This document shows positions 8,164 through 16,931 of a stretch of DNA of 64,000 nt, in pieces. A program made the position numbers and the translations under genes. The DNA is from Bacillus sp. (in: firmicutes) (GTDB lineage: Bacteria; Bacillota; Bacilli; Bacillales; Bacillaceae). Within the stretch, counting starts at the first letter, position 1. Every line of letters begins with the position of its first letter. The DNA is taken from contig JAPSLL010000014.1 of the NCBI GenBank assembly GCA_031180805.1, positions 1-64,000 on the forward strand. The letters are read 5' to 3'. The notes below the pieces were generated by a model, which was not told where the DNA came from, ran no database searches, and saw nothing but the letters and a program-made list of their open reading frames with translations.

Positions 8164-8223
8164 GGCTGTCTCAACAAGATTTGCTTTTGTTCAAAGTGGC
8201 TAACATTCGCCTATGAGACAGCC
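8164..8223. terminator. Hairpin between convergent tetR and PLP-enzyme genes
   Basis: GGCTGTCTCA (8164-8173) pairs perfectly with TGAGACAGCC (8214-8223), with a 40-nt loop followed by AAATTTTCT. The conserved-looking arms separated by a variable loop resemble intergenic terminator repeats common in Bacillus. Confidence 0.6.
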
Positions 8224-8239
8224 AAATTTTCTATTTCAG

Positions 8240-9409
8240 TTATTGCTCCAAAGCATTTCTTAAATCATTAATAAGATCCTCGGAAGGTTCCATTCCTATT
8301 GAAAGTCTAATAATATGTGGATTGATGTTTTTCTTTTTTAACTCCTCTTCATTATCCCCAAGATTCGGTGTGATGATCAAACTTTCAAGTCCACCCCATG
8401 ATACCCCAATTTTAAATACTTTTACTTTATTTATTACTGATTTTACAGCATTATGTTCAGCGTTTTTTAATTCAAAAGTAAGTAAGCTAGAGAATCCAGT
8501 AAGTTGATGTTTCGTTTCATTAGAAAATTGCTTTTGCCCAAGGCCAGGATAATGAACTCGTTCTATAGCAGGATGTTTATCAAGGAATTGTGCGATTTTC
8601 ATCGTGGTGTCTTGAAGTGCCTTCATTCGAATTGGCAATGTTTGCAATCCACGTAAAAGTAGAGATGCCTCATAAGGACCCATCGAGCTTCCAAATAATA
8701 AATACTCTTTTTTGAATAGAGTTTTCATAATTTCTGCACTTGTAATTAAAGCACCACCTACTAAATCATTATGACCTCCTAAATATTTTGAAGCGGAGTG
8801 GACGACAATATCAATTCCGTAGGTTAGTGGTTTTTGAAAGAGTGGTGTTGCCCACGTATTATCTACAATTGTTCGGATTCCATTGTCTTTTGCAAGGGAA
8901 GCCAGTTTTTTTAATGGAACAAGTTGCAGGTTCGTATCTGTAGGACATTCAGTATATATGAGGCTTGTATTTGGTCGAATTGCATTTTGAATATCATCTA
9001 TATGAACCGAAAATACAGTGGAATGCTCTACTCCGAACTTTTGCAAATAATTAAGCAATTCATCGGTAGATTGATATATATTACCCACACTTAATACATG
9101 GTCACCACTTTTTACACTATTAAAAATAGCTGCAGTTATAGCAGCCATTCCAGAAGCGAAGCATTTACATGTTTCCCCTCGTTCTAATGCAGCTAATTTC
9201 TTTTCAGCTATTTCTACCGTTGGATTTGTACCTCGCCAATAAACACATTTGTTCTGTTGATTTGTTTCTCCTAGTACGTAGTCCTCATAAGAGTTAAATG
9301 TAAATAAACTATTTCCAAAAGTAGGTGGAATGATCGCTCCAGCAAAGCTTTCAGAATCAACATGTAAGCAAATATTTTGATCACTAGCAAGAATATTTTC
9401 TCTTTCCAT
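8240..9409 (-). CDS. PLP-dependent trans-sulfuration enzyme family protein (Cys/Met metabolism)
   Basis: A 389-residue fold-type I PLP enzyme. Signature segments: YWRGTNPTVEIAEKKLAALE (residues about 57-76), FASGMAAITAAIFN (PLP phosphate region), VDNTWATPLFQKP with the cofactor-binding Asp, and HSASKYLGGHNDLVGG with the Schiff-base Lys. These mark the cystathionine gamma-synthase/beta-lyase/methionine gamma-lyase family. The specific reaction cannot be decided by sequence reading alone; the tyrosine of the usual YSR motif is replaced in YWRGTNPT (Y-W-R-G-T), which departs from classical YxRxxNPT only in local composition. GGAGAT precedes the ATG. No S-box leader is visible. Confidence 0.85.
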   Translation of the reverse strand: MERENILASDQNICLHVDSESFAGAIIPPTFGNSLFTFNSYEDYVLGETNQQNKCVYWRGTNPTVEIAEKKLAALERGETCKCFASGMAAITAAIFNSVKSGDHVLSVGNIYQSTDELLNYLQKFGVEHSTVFSVHIDDIQNAIRPNTSLIYTECPTDTNLQLVPLKKLASLAKDNGIRTIVDNTWATPLFQKPLTYGIDIVVHSASKYLGGHNDLVGGALITSAEIMKTLFKKEYLLFGSSMGPYEASLLLRGLQTLPIRMKALQDTTMKIAQFLDKHPAIERVHYPGLGQKQFSNETKHQLTGFSSLLTFELKNAEHNAVKSVINKVKVFKIGVSWGGLESLIITPNLGDNEEELKKKNINPHIIRLSIGMEPSEDLINDLRNALEQ

Positions 9410-9745
9410 CTGAAATTATCTCCATTTATTTGTCTTTATGCATTACCTTTTGTTTTTTCTGTTTACATTATTCGGATTGGCTTTTAATTTAACTTTCACG
9501 AATTAAATCTTATTAAAAGGGACAATTTTTAAACTGGTAATTACTGCATGGGGCACAAATATAACCATTATTTAAGAAGAACTTTGTTTTTCCTTCTAAC
9601 ATATTCCACAACCTATCATCAAAAAGCGGATATGGAATCTAAATAAATATTTGCGCATGATTAGGCACATAAAATGGCTGGGTGAATATACTTTTTTTGA
9701 CACATAATTGTCAGCATCGATGCTAATACCATTGGGGGTAAAAAG
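9410..9745. other. Divergent intergenic region
   Basis: 336 bp without a gene. It must hold the promoters of the PLP enzyme gene (leftward) and of comB (rightward). A perfect dyad AGCATCGATGCT lies at 9713-9724, 11 nt before the GGGGGT ribosome binding site of comB. Sequences resembling sporulation promoters (GCAC, then AATATACTT 16-18 bp on) occur at about 9664-9693, but match no consensus well enough to call. Confidence 0.5.
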
Positions 9746-10441
9746 ATGCCTATAAAGATTTATCAAGGGAATGACATGCTTTTAGGTGAATCAGACATCA
9801 CAGTTGTCATCGACGTTATTCGTGCATTTACAGTTGCACACCATGCTTTTCTTAAAGGTGTGGAAAAGATTTTGCTTGTGGCAACAGTTGACGAAGCGAT
9901 CCAATTAAAAAATCAAAACCCAAATCTAGTATTAGCAGGTGAAATAAAGGGGTTACCGATTTCTGGGTTTGACTTAGATAATTCTCCTGCTCATATATGT
10001 CATGCTAAAGTTGAAGGAAAGACGCTTGTCCAAAAGACTACTAATGGAGTAAAGGCAACATTAAATTCTCTTCAAGCTAAAGACCTTTATGTAACGGGAT
10101 TTTCAAATGCTAGAACAACCGCGACTTATTTGAAAAAACAAATAGATCAATTAGAACGGGAATGTCACGTCCATATTGTAGCATCACATCCTACCGGTGA
10201 TGATGATTTGGCTTGTGCCGAGTATATGAAAGGTATATTGGAAGGTAATGGTGTGATGGATGAAAAAGAGGTTGTTGAACGAATTATAAACTCTCATGTA
10301 GCTGAAAAATTTTTCGACGCAGGCCAACCAGAATTTAACCCTGATGATTTGAAATATTGTGTTAAAGAACTGAAAGGGGAGTTTGTCATGAAAGTTAATA
10401 AGACAGGAAAAATCCCAACAATCGAGAGGTTTTTTATATGA
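9746..10441 (+). CDS. comB: 2-phosphosulfolactate phosphatase (ComB family)
   Basis: A 231-residue Mg-dependent phosphatase that turns 2-phospho-3-sulfolactate into 3-sulfolactate. ComB hallmarks are DVIRAFT near residues 23-29, LAGEIKGLPISGFDLDNSP (about 64-82) and KTTNGVKA (about 98-105). B. subtilis YitC is the corresponding protein. The stop overlaps the start of comA by 4 bp (ATGA), so the two are translationally coupled. In non-methanogens with ComA and ComB but no ComC-E, the product is sulfolactate, a major solute of Bacillus spores; the spore role here is inferred. Confidence 0.88.
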   Translation: MPIKIYQGNDMLLGESDITVVIDVIRAFTVAHHAFLKGVEKILLVATVDEAIQLKNQNPNLVLAGEIKGLPISGFDLDNSPAHICHAKVEGKTLVQKTTNGVKATLNSLQAKDLYVTGFSNARTTATYLKKQIDQLERECHVHIVASHPTGDDDLACAEYMKGILEGNGVMDEKEVVERIINSHVAEKFFDAGQPEFNPDDLKYCVKELKGEFVMKVNKTGKIPTIERFFI

Positions 10442-11220
10442 ACCAAACAGGCTTACATTTACCAAAAAGAGAGGAAAAACCTCGAAATCATGGGCTGACT
10501 ATATTAATTGACAATGGAATCCCATTTCAGCTATTCCAGGATACGGTTCGTAGCTCTCGTCAATATATTGATTTTGTGAAATTTGGATGGGGAACCTCGG
10601 TTATTTCAAGTCAATTAGATGAAAAGATAGCAAATTTAAATGAGAATGGGATACGTTATTTCTTCGGTGGAACATTATTTGAAAAATTTCTATCCCAAGG
10701 AAAAATTGCTGATTATTACGATTATTGTAGAAGATTTCAATGCGAATATGTGGAAATTTCCAATGGGACTTTTGCTATAACAAATAAAGAAAAAGCAAGC
10801 TATATAAGAGAGTTTTCAAAGGAATTTACCGTTTTTAGTGAGGTAGGGAGTAAAATCAGCATTATTGATGAAGTTGATAATTCTATGAATTGGGTTGAAT
10901 GGATTACAGAGGATTTAGAAGCTGGGGCAACAAAGGTGATAACAGAAGCAAGAGAAAGTGGTACTAGTGGTGTATGTCAAGCAAATGGGGAGCTTAGATT
11001 GGAGTTAGTTGATAGAATTATCTGCTCAGGTCTTGACTTGCAATCTATTATTTTTGAAGCCCCGAATAAGAAGCTGCAAACTGCTTTTATTAAGATGGTT
11101 GGCTCAAATGTTAACCTAGCCAATATAGCATTTTCGGATTGCATTTCATTAGAAACGCTTAGACTAGGGTTACGTTCAGATACATTTCATATTCTTGAGG
11201 AGGAGACAAATCATGCGTGA
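10438..11220 (+). CDS. comA: Phosphosulfolactate synthase (ComA family)
   Basis: A 260-residue TIM-barrel enzyme that adds sulfite to phosphoenolpyruvate to give 2-phospho-3-sulfolactate. Recognisable blocks are TILIDNGIP at the first strand, VDFVKFGWGTS-like IDFVKFGWGTSVI (about residues 44-56), the YFFGGTLFE motif, and ITEARESGTSGV (about 175-186). It corresponds to B. subtilis YitD. It overlaps comB by 4 bp upstream and the VOC gene by 8 bp downstream, which makes one tightly coupled operon. Confidence 0.9.
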   Translation: MNQTGLHLPKREEKPRNHGLTILIDNGIPFQLFQDTVRSSRQYIDFVKFGWGTSVISSQLDEKIANLNENGIRYFFGGTLFEKFLSQGKIADYYDYCRRFQCEYVEISNGTFAITNKEKASYIREFSKEFTVFSEVGSKISIIDEVDNSMNWVEWITEDLEAGATKVITEARESGTSGVCQANGELRLELVDRIICSGLDLQSIIFEAPNKKLQTAFIKMVGSNVNLANIAFSDCISLETLRLGLRSDTFHILEEETNHA

Positions 11221-11611
11221 TACAAATAAAGTGTTTCACCTCGCGATTCCTTGTAAGGAACTTGATGAAACAGTGGAATTTTATGAAAAGTTAGGCTGTA
11301 AGCTTGCGAGAAGATATGATGACAGAGTTACATTTAATTTTTATGGGGATCAAGTTGTTTGTCATTTAAACCCTAGTTCAATTGATCCTTCACCAAAAAT
11401 GTATCCACGTCATTTTGGGATTACTTTTTTAGAACGTTCTGAATTTGATCAAGTATTAAATGATGCTATAAGTCAGGAGTTACCTTTTTTTCAAGAAAAA
11501 ATGATTCGTTTTGCTGGGAAAAGAGAAGAGCATATTACGTTTTTCCTTATCGATCCAGCAAATAATTTACTGGAATTTAAATATTATCACGATCCGGAAA
11601 TGGCCTATTAA
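11213..11611 (+). CDS. VOC family (glyoxalase-fold) protein coupled to comBA
   Basis: A 132-residue vicinal-oxygen-chelate protein made of two beta-alpha-beta-beta-beta modules: FHLAIPCKELDETVEFYEKLGCKLARR and the second from RHFGITFLER to LLEFKYYHDP. Candidate metal ligands are the His of FHLAIP, the His of RHFGI and the Glu of LLEFKYY, so the metal site looks intact. ATG 11213 follows GGAGGAG and overlaps the comA stop by 8 bp. That arrangement predicts a role connected with sulfolactate or its precursors, but the reaction is unknown. Confidence 0.82.
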   Translation: MRDTNKVFHLAIPCKELDETVEFYEKLGCKLARRYDDRVTFNFYGDQVVCHLNPSSIDPSPKMYPRHFGITFLERSEFDQVLNDAISQELPFFQEKMIRFAGKREEHITFFLIDPANNLLEFKYYHDPEMAY

Positions 11612-11653
11612 CGTTAATAACTATTAAACCTATATAATAAGAAAATGATACTT

Positions 11654-11685
11654 AAGGCATAACATCCATTATAGTTGTGCCTTTT
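11654..11685 (+). terminator. Terminator of the comBA operon
   Basis: AAGGCATAAC (11654-11663) pairs with GTTGTGCCTT (11674-11683) as a 10-bp stem with one G-U pair, followed by TTC. It lies 43 bp after the VOC gene stop. Confidence 0.65.
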
Positions 11686-11732
11686 CATTATGATTATTGA
11701 ATATAAATCGAATAAGCGAATGCTGTTCATTA

Positions 11733-11741
11733 TGGTATAAT
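11733..11741 (+). promoter_or_regulatory. Extended -10 promoter of flavin reductase gene
   Basis: TGG-TATAAT, an extended -10, with no good -35 at 17 bp. It lies 65 bp upstream of the flavin reductase ATG. Confidence 0.5.
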
Positions 11742-11805
11742 AAAGCTTATGAAGCTAACAAAATATCGGGCTACTGAACAATGATTACTAGAAAGGTGTG
11801 GTTCA

Positions 11806-12300
11806 ATGGAAACGGGAAACAATAGTGAGCTTTTTAAACAAGTAATGGGAAACTACCCTACAGGTGTAACAGTTGTAACTACTGTTACGAAGGAAGGTTC
11901 TCCAATTGGATTAACTGTGAATTCATTTGCATCTGTTTCACTTGATCCTTTACTTATTTTATGGTCAATCGATAAGAGAGTCTCTACGTATGAAGAGTTT
12001 ATTAGCACTGACAAATTTGCTGTACATATTCTTGCTGAAAACCAAGGTGATATTTGTTCACTTTTTGCCTCGAAGGGTATCGATCGATTTGCAAATTGTA
12101 AATGGACTTATTCAAATAATCAATTGCCGATTATTGAGGATGTCTCAAGTGTATTACAATGTAAAACATTTAAAACAGTTGATGCAGGTGATCATACAAT
12201 TTTAATCGGTGAGATTATTGATATTCAGTCAGAGATGAAAGAACCACTTTTATATCATAAAAGACGATTTGGAAAAATTCCTACATCTTTTTATGATTGA
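11806..12300 (+). CDS. Flavin reductase family protein (flavin-binding split barrel)
   Basis: A 164-residue protein of the HpaC-like flavin reductase domain. Typical blocks are MGNYPTGVTVVTTV near the N-terminus, then GLTVNSFASVSLDPLLILWSI (FMN/FAD binding) and the C-terminal region GDHTILIGEIID with the conserved G-D-H. Such proteins supply reduced flavin to monooxygenases or act as FMN-binding reductases. No partner oxygenase is adjacent, so its role is open. AAAGGTG precedes the ATG, and a terminator follows. Confidence 0.86.
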   Translation: METGNNSELFKQVMGNYPTGVTVVTTVTKEGSPIGLTVNSFASVSLDPLLILWSIDKRVSTYEEFISTDKFAVHILAENQGDICSLFASKGIDRFANCKWTYSNNQLPIIEDVSSVLQCKTFKTVDAGDHTILIGEIIDIQSEMKEPLLYHKRRFGKIPTSFYD

Positions 12301-12371
12301 TGTTAATAATGAAATTTTATAAATTTGCTTATTACATTTCTTAAATAATGGCTATAATTTAAACTTTTATC

Positions 12372-12402
12372 GACTGTCATAAATGTTTTGGCAGTCTTTT
12401 TT
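12372..12402 (+). terminator. Rho-independent terminator after flavin reductase
   Basis: GACTGTC (12372-12378) pairs with GGCAGTC (12390-12396, one G-U pair) and six T follow. The remaining part of the 400-bp gap to 12850 holds only the mtl regulatory elements; short open frames in it look non-coding. Confidence 0.8.
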
Positions 12403-12735
12403 GCTGATGGAGATTTCACAGGAGAGTATTTGCTTCTTATCATTAGTATATTCTCAAATGCAGTTTTTCGTAAACTTTGTTGCCTTTTATTTGCTTCATT
12501 GTGTAGTGTTTGCTTTACGGGTTTTTAGTAATGAGCCTCCTTCATTGAAACACATAGTACGTCTAACCTATCCCTCATATCCCGCATGTGTCTCACATTT
12601 ACGCTCCAATTAACCTTTACAACGTGTATCTTAATAACAACAGTATTTTAGATATGATCCTTCTCAAAAAGAGTGAAATTCTAACTTGTAATATCAACCT
12701 TTATGAGGAATGAAGACTTTCATATTGAGAAAAGA

Positions 12736-12766
12736 TAACTTTGTCATACTAAGCGCGACAAAGTTA
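12736..12766 (+). promoter_or_regulatory. Probable MtlR activator site
   Basis: TAACTTTGTC (12736-12745) and GACAAAGTTA (12757-12766) are perfect inverted 10-mers separated by 11 bp. The dyad is centred about 64 bp above the predicted mtl transcription start, where PRD activators of the MtlR type bind in Bacillus. Known Bacillus MtlR sites have a similar TTGnCA-spacer-TGnCAA look. Confidence 0.65.
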
Positions 12767-12779
12767 GTTTTCAACAATC

Positions 12780-12808
12780 TTGAATTAAGGATATCTCTAG
12801 CTTATGAT
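12780..12808 (+). promoter_or_regulatory. Sigma-A promoter of the mtl operon
   Basis: TTGAAT (12780-12785), 17-bp spacer, TATGAT (12803-12808). It sits downstream of the candidate MtlR site and about 35-40 nt before the ribosome binding site of mtlA. Confidence 0.7.
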
Positions 12809-12850
12809 GTGATAAGACATATTTTTATCTTTTTAAAGAAAGGAAGAGTT

Positions 12851-14764
12851 ATGATGGCTCAATCTAATATAAAAGTGAAAGTCCAAAAATTTGGTAACTT
12901 TTTAAGTTCAATGGTTTTACCAAATATCGGCGCTTTTATTGCATGGGGGTTAATTACGGCTTTATTTATACCAACAGGCTTCTTCCCGAATGAAAGCCTT
13001 GCCAAATTAGTTAGCCCAATGGTGACGTATTTATTACCATTATTAATTGGTTATACAGGTGGTAAATTACTACATGATCAACGTGGAGGTGTCGTTGGTG
13101 CCATTGCAACGATGGGGGTAATAATTGGTGCACCTGATACACCAATGTTTTTAGGTGCGATGATTATGGGTCCGCTTGGTGGTTATGTCATTAAAAAGTT
13201 CGACCAAGCAATTGAAGGGAAAATTAAATCTGGCTTTGAAATGCTCGTAAACAATTTTTCTGCTGGTATTCTTGGTGCAATCCTTGCAATTTTATCATTT
13301 TTAGCAATTGGACCAGCAGTAGATGGATTTACACAAATACTTGTATCAGGTGTTGACTGGTTAATTGATACTGGTTTATTACCATTAACAAGCATTCTAA
13401 TTGAACCAGCGAAAATTTTATTTTTAAACAATGCAATTAATCATGGTGTGCTTTCACCAATCGGTTTAGAACAAGTACAAGATACTGGTAAATCAATCTT
13501 GTTCTTACTTGAAGCAAATCCAGGACCAGGTCTTGGTATACTATTAGCCTTTACTTTATTCGGAAAAGGCACTGCGAAGCAATCTGCACCTGGTGCTGGA
13601 ATTATCCACTTCTTTGGGGGAATTCATGAAATTTACTTCCCATACGTATTAATGAAACCAATGTTGTTCTTTGCTGTTATATTAGGGGGAATGAGTGGAG
13701 TATTTACGTTAGTCCTACTAGGTGGGGGATTAGCTTCACCTGCATCTCCAGGTAGTATTCTTGCTATTGCAGCTGTTACTCCTCCTCAAGCAAGTGCATA
13801 TATTGCTAACTTTGCAGCTGTAATTGTTGCAACAATCGTTTCATTTGTTATTGCTAGCTTAGTGTTAAAAACAAGTAAACAGCAGGATGAAAATATTGAA
13901 GAAGCAGCGAAAAAAATGCAAGAAATGAAAGGCAAGAAAAGCTCAGTTGCTAATACTTTTAGCAATAAACAAGGTGCTTTACCTGAAAATGTGAAAAAAA
14001 TCGTTTTCGCATGTGACGCTGGTATGGGCTCAAGTGCTATGGGTGCATCATTACTACGTAAGAAAGTTAAGGAAGCTGGTTTGGATGTTCATGTGACAAA
14101 TTCAGCTATCAGTAATTTACAAGGTGATGCACAAATTGTCATAACACAGGAAGAGCTAACACCACGAGCAAAAGCAAAACTACCAGATGCTTACCATATT
14201 TCAGTTGACAATTTCTTATCAAGCCCAGAATATGACAAGCTTATTGATAGCTTACAAAACGGTGTAACTGAACCATTAACAGAAATTGTTGAAGATTCAC
14301 AGCAAAATGTAAGTGAAGTAGATCATAATCATGATAATGACGATTTATTATTAGAAGAAAATATCTATCTGAATCAAGAATTTGCTACAAAGGAAGAAGC
14401 AATCCGCTTTGCAGGTAATGCATTAGTTAAAGCTGGATATGTGGAAGAAAGCTATGTTGATGCGATGATTGACCGTGAGAATATAACTTCAACATATATG
14501 GGAAATAGTGTAGCTATTCCTCATGGTACAGAGGAAGCGAAAAAAGCAGTCATCCGTTCTGGCTTTACCGTTATTCAAGTACCAAATGGTGTTGATTTCG
14601 ATGGAGAAAAAGCAAAACTTATCTTTGGGATAGCTGGAAAAGATGGTACGCATTTAGAAATTCTATCAGGTATCGCAGTGATTTGTTCTGATGAGAAAAA
14701 TGTGGAACAATTAGTTCAAGCGAAAACAACGAAGGAATTATTGGCTATCATCAACAGTAAATAA
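12851..14764 (+). CDS. mtlA: PTS mannitol transporter, fused EIICBA
   Basis: A 637-residue mannitol permease that imports and phosphorylates mannitol to mannitol-1-phosphate. EIIC membrane domain spans about residues 1-345 and carries the GGIHE motif (His259, Glu260). EIIB has the phosphorylated Cys388 ([10 protein letters not shown]). A His/Asp-rich linker (DHNHDNDD) leads to EIIA with His558 (AIPHG). These positions closely parallel E. coli MtlA. Many Bacillus species, including B. subtilis, have a shorter IICB MtlA and a separate IIA (MtlF), so the full fusion is noteworthy. ATG 12851 follows AAAGGAAGAG; an ATG directly after it is an alternative. It heads the mtlA-mtlR-mtlD operon. Confidence 0.95.
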   Translation: MMAQSNIKVKVQKFGNFLSSMVLPNIGAFIAWGLITALFIPTGFFPNESLAKLVSPMVTYLLPLLIGYTGGKLLHDQRGGVVGAIATMGVIIGAPDTPMFLGAMIMGPLGGYVIKKFDQAIEGKIKSGFEMLVNNFSAGILGAILAILSFLAIGPAVDGFTQILVSGVDWLIDTGLLPLTSILIEPAKILFLNNAINHGVLSPIGLEQVQDTGKSILFLLEANPGPGLGILLAFTLFGKGTAKQSAPGAGIIHFFGGIHEIYFPYVLMKPMLFFAVILGGMSGVFTLVLLGGGLASPASPGSILAIAAVTPPQASAYIANFAAVIVATIVSFVIASLVLKTSKQQDENIEEAAKKMQEMKGKKSSVANTFSNKQGALPENVKKIVFACDAGMGSSAMGASLLRKKVKEAGLDVHVTNSAISNLQGDAQIVITQEELTPRAKAKLPDAYHISVDNFLSSPEYDKLIDSLQNGVTEPLTEIVEDSQQNVSEVDHNHDNDDLLLEENIYLNQEFATKEEAIRFAGNALVKAGYVEESYVDAMIDRENITSTYMGNSVAIPHGTEEAKKAVIRSGFTVIQVPNGVDFDGEKAKLIFGIAGKDGTHLEILSGIAVICSDEKNVEQLVQAKTTKELLAIINSK

Positions 14765-14770
14765 AACACG

Positions 14771-14804
14771 GAATAGAAAGATGGGGAAACCTATCTTTCT
14801 ATTC
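14771..14804 (+). repeat. Intercistronic stem-loop mtlA-mtlR
   Basis: GAATAGAAAGAT (14771-14782) and ATCTTTCTATTC (14793-14804) form a perfect 12-bp stem with a 10-nt loop. No immediate T-run follows, so it may act as a partial terminator or a 3' stabiliser that makes more MtlA than MtlR. Confidence 0.6.
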
Positions 14805-14837
14805 TGCTATTTCTCTTTTAAGAAATGAGAGGATGAT

Positions 14838-16925
14838 ATGTATATTACATCAAGGGAAAAATCCATTATAGACTTGATTGTAAAGACAGCAGGAAAGCAT
14901 ACGGTACATTCCCTTTCGGCGTATTTAAATGTTAGTGTTAGGACGATTCAACGGGATTTAAAATCGGTTGAAAAAATTTTAAAGCATTTTGAATTAGAGC
15001 TTAAGCGGACAAGTGATGATGGTCTGATTATTAATGGAAAAAATGAGCATATATACAAGCTCATTCAAAACTTAATCGATGTGAACCCAACGGATGAAAC
15101 GCCAAAGGAACGAAAGCTTCAATTGCTAATTAAGCTTTTTCATGAAGGCGAATCATTTAAAATTCAAGTTTTATCGAAGCAATTAGGTGTCAGCATCACA
15201 ACAATTACCGCATATTTAGATGATTTAACACAATGGCTAAATCAATTTAATATTACTCTTACAAGAAAAAAAGGCGTAGGTGTTGAAATTCATGGACATG
15301 AAACGAATATAAGAAAAGCACTAGCAAATTATTTTATCGTTCATTTTCATGAGGAAATCATTGAAAGTTTATATTTTTTACAAATGGGAAATACGGTGAA
15401 AGGTCCTGTACTCGGATATTTTTCACCAAAATATTTAGTGCTTGTCGAAGAGTTAATTAATAAGTATATTATTCATCGTCAAACAAGACTAGCTGATCAT
15501 GATTATATTGGACTTATTATACATACATGCATCACTTTGCAGAGAACAGAGAATAAGTTTCTTATTCAAGAGGAAGGCAATGATTCAAATCGATTTTCAA
15601 CAGAATTTCAGTTAATTCAAAAATTATGTGAGCAGCTCGAAAAGGATTTGAATATACCGTTAAAAGAGCAAGACCTTCAGTTTTTAACAGTTGTTTTGAG
15701 AGGATCAAAGCTACATGATGCTGATAAGATTGATTATGACAGCATTTTACTTGGGAAATTTATTAAGCACTTAATTCAAGATGTTTCCTCACAGTTAAAT
15801 ATAGACTTAACAAAGGATTTTTCGCTATTTCAAGGGCTTCTTGCCCATATGGAACCATCCATATTTCGTTTAAAGCAACAAATGGGTTTATTCAATCCAT
15901 TGACAGGAGAAATTAAAAATAAATATCCTGTTTTATTTATGGCTGTTAAGGAAAGTTTAGAAAAAATTTTCAAAGATATTATCTTTCCTGATGATGAAGT
16001 TGCTTTTATCGTTCTTCATTTTGGATCTGCCTTATTAATGAGTGAAGAAAAGGTAAATATCCATGCAGTTGTTGTTTGTCCTACAGGAATTGGCACTTCA
16101 AAAATGCTTGCAAGTCGGATAAAAAAGGAAATTAGTGAAATCTATTCGATTGAAATCAAATCGATAAAGGATTTTGAAAAAGCAAATCCAAAAGACTATG
16201 ATCTCATTATTTCAACAGTTAGGCTTCCGTACGCAGATTTGGACTATATTTTAGTGACACCATTATTGAATGATGAGGATATTGATAAGATCCATAGCTT
16301 TTTGAAACAAAGTCTAAAGAAAATAACAAAAGTAAGAGACTATGAACAACAAATTGATCACAAGGAAATTGTAACGAGCAATTCAACTCTTAATTTTAAA
16401 GAGCTTTTACAGGAAATTAAAGACGTACAAACTAGTATGGAAAAAATCCTTAATAATTTTCGAGTTTATCGGATGAAAAATGGAAGCGATCATTTTCAAA
16501 TAATAGAGAAAATGATTGAGTATACTGTTCAGGATAATATCGTAACAGATGCTCAAAGTGTTTATCGTAGTCTCAAAGCTCGGGAACAAAAAGGTGGACT
16601 TGGTATTCCTAACACAAATATGGCACTTTTTCATTGTCGGGATGAGCATATTAATCAATTGATTTTTCAAATTTCCCATTTAGAGGAACCATGTATTGTG
16701 AGAGGAATGGATGGAAAGAAAATCCAAATGAAAAATTTATTATTAATGCTTGCTCCATTAAGACTAACTGTACGAGAGCAAGAAATCCTTAGCTTAATTA
16801 GTACAAGTTTAATTGAAAATGATATAGCAATGATGATATTCTCATCGTCTAATGAGGAATTAATTCGGAAGAAAATAGAAGATGTATTTTTAGATTATTT
16901 ACAAACTAATTTGATAAAGGAATGA
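14838..16925 (+). CDS. mtlR: Transcriptional activator MtlR (BglG-type, PRD-EIIB-EIIA)
   Basis: A 695-residue regulator with an N-terminal HTH pair (LSAYLNVSVRTIQRDLKSVEK, about residues 25-45, then a second HTH near 115-135), two PRDs, an EIIB-gatitol-like domain with Cys414 (VVCPTGIGTSKM) and a C-terminal EIIA-like domain with His599 (LFHCRDE). B. subtilis MtlR uses PRD2 histidines plus Cys419 and His599, so the phosphorylation inputs are conserved. It should activate the mtl promoter when MtlA draws phosphate during mannitol uptake. GAGAGGATGAT precedes the ATG. Confidence 0.94.
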   Translation: MYITSREKSIIDLIVKTAGKHTVHSLSAYLNVSVRTIQRDLKSVEKILKHFELELKRTSDDGLIINGKNEHIYKLIQNLIDVNPTDETPKERKLQLLIKLFHEGESFKIQVLSKQLGVSITTITAYLDDLTQWLNQFNITLTRKKGVGVEIHGHETNIRKALANYFIVHFHEEIIESLYFLQMGNTVKGPVLGYFSPKYLVLVEELINKYIIHRQTRLADHDYIGLIIHTCITLQRTENKFLIQEEGNDSNRFSTEFQLIQKLCEQLEKDLNIPLKEQDLQFLTVVLRGSKLHDADKIDYDSILLGKFIKHLIQDVSSQLNIDLTKDFSLFQGLLAHMEPSIFRLKQQMGLFNPLTGEIKNKYPVLFMAVKESLEKIFKDIIFPDDEVAFIVLHFGSALLMSEEKVNIHAVVVCPTGIGTSKMLASRIKKEISEIYSIEIKSIKDFEKANPKDYDLIISTVRLPYADLDYILVTPLLNDEDIDKIHSFLKQSLKKITKVRDYEQQIDHKEIVTSNSTLNFKELLQEIKDVQTSMEKILNNFRVYRMKNGSDHFQIIEKMIEYTVQDNIVTDAQSVYRSLKAREQKGGLGIPNTNMALFHCRDEHINQLIFQISHLEEPCIVRGMDGKKIQMKNLLLMLAPLRLTVREQEILSLISTSLIENDIAMMIFSSSNEELIRKKIEDVFLDYLQTNLIKE

Positions 16926-16931
16926 TTTTAT

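Noticed and set aside
9410-9530. Possible S-box leader of the Cys/Met-metabolism gene
   Set aside because: No S-box helices or terminator/antiterminator pair on the minus strand.
12383-12613. 76-codon open frame between flavin reductase and mtlA
   Set aside because: It starts inside a terminator, has no ribosome binding site and has no recognisable composition of a real protein.
12710-12850. N-terminal 47-residue extension of MtlA
   Set aside because: It runs through the MtlR site and promoter and lacks a ribosome binding site; the start at 12851 has one.
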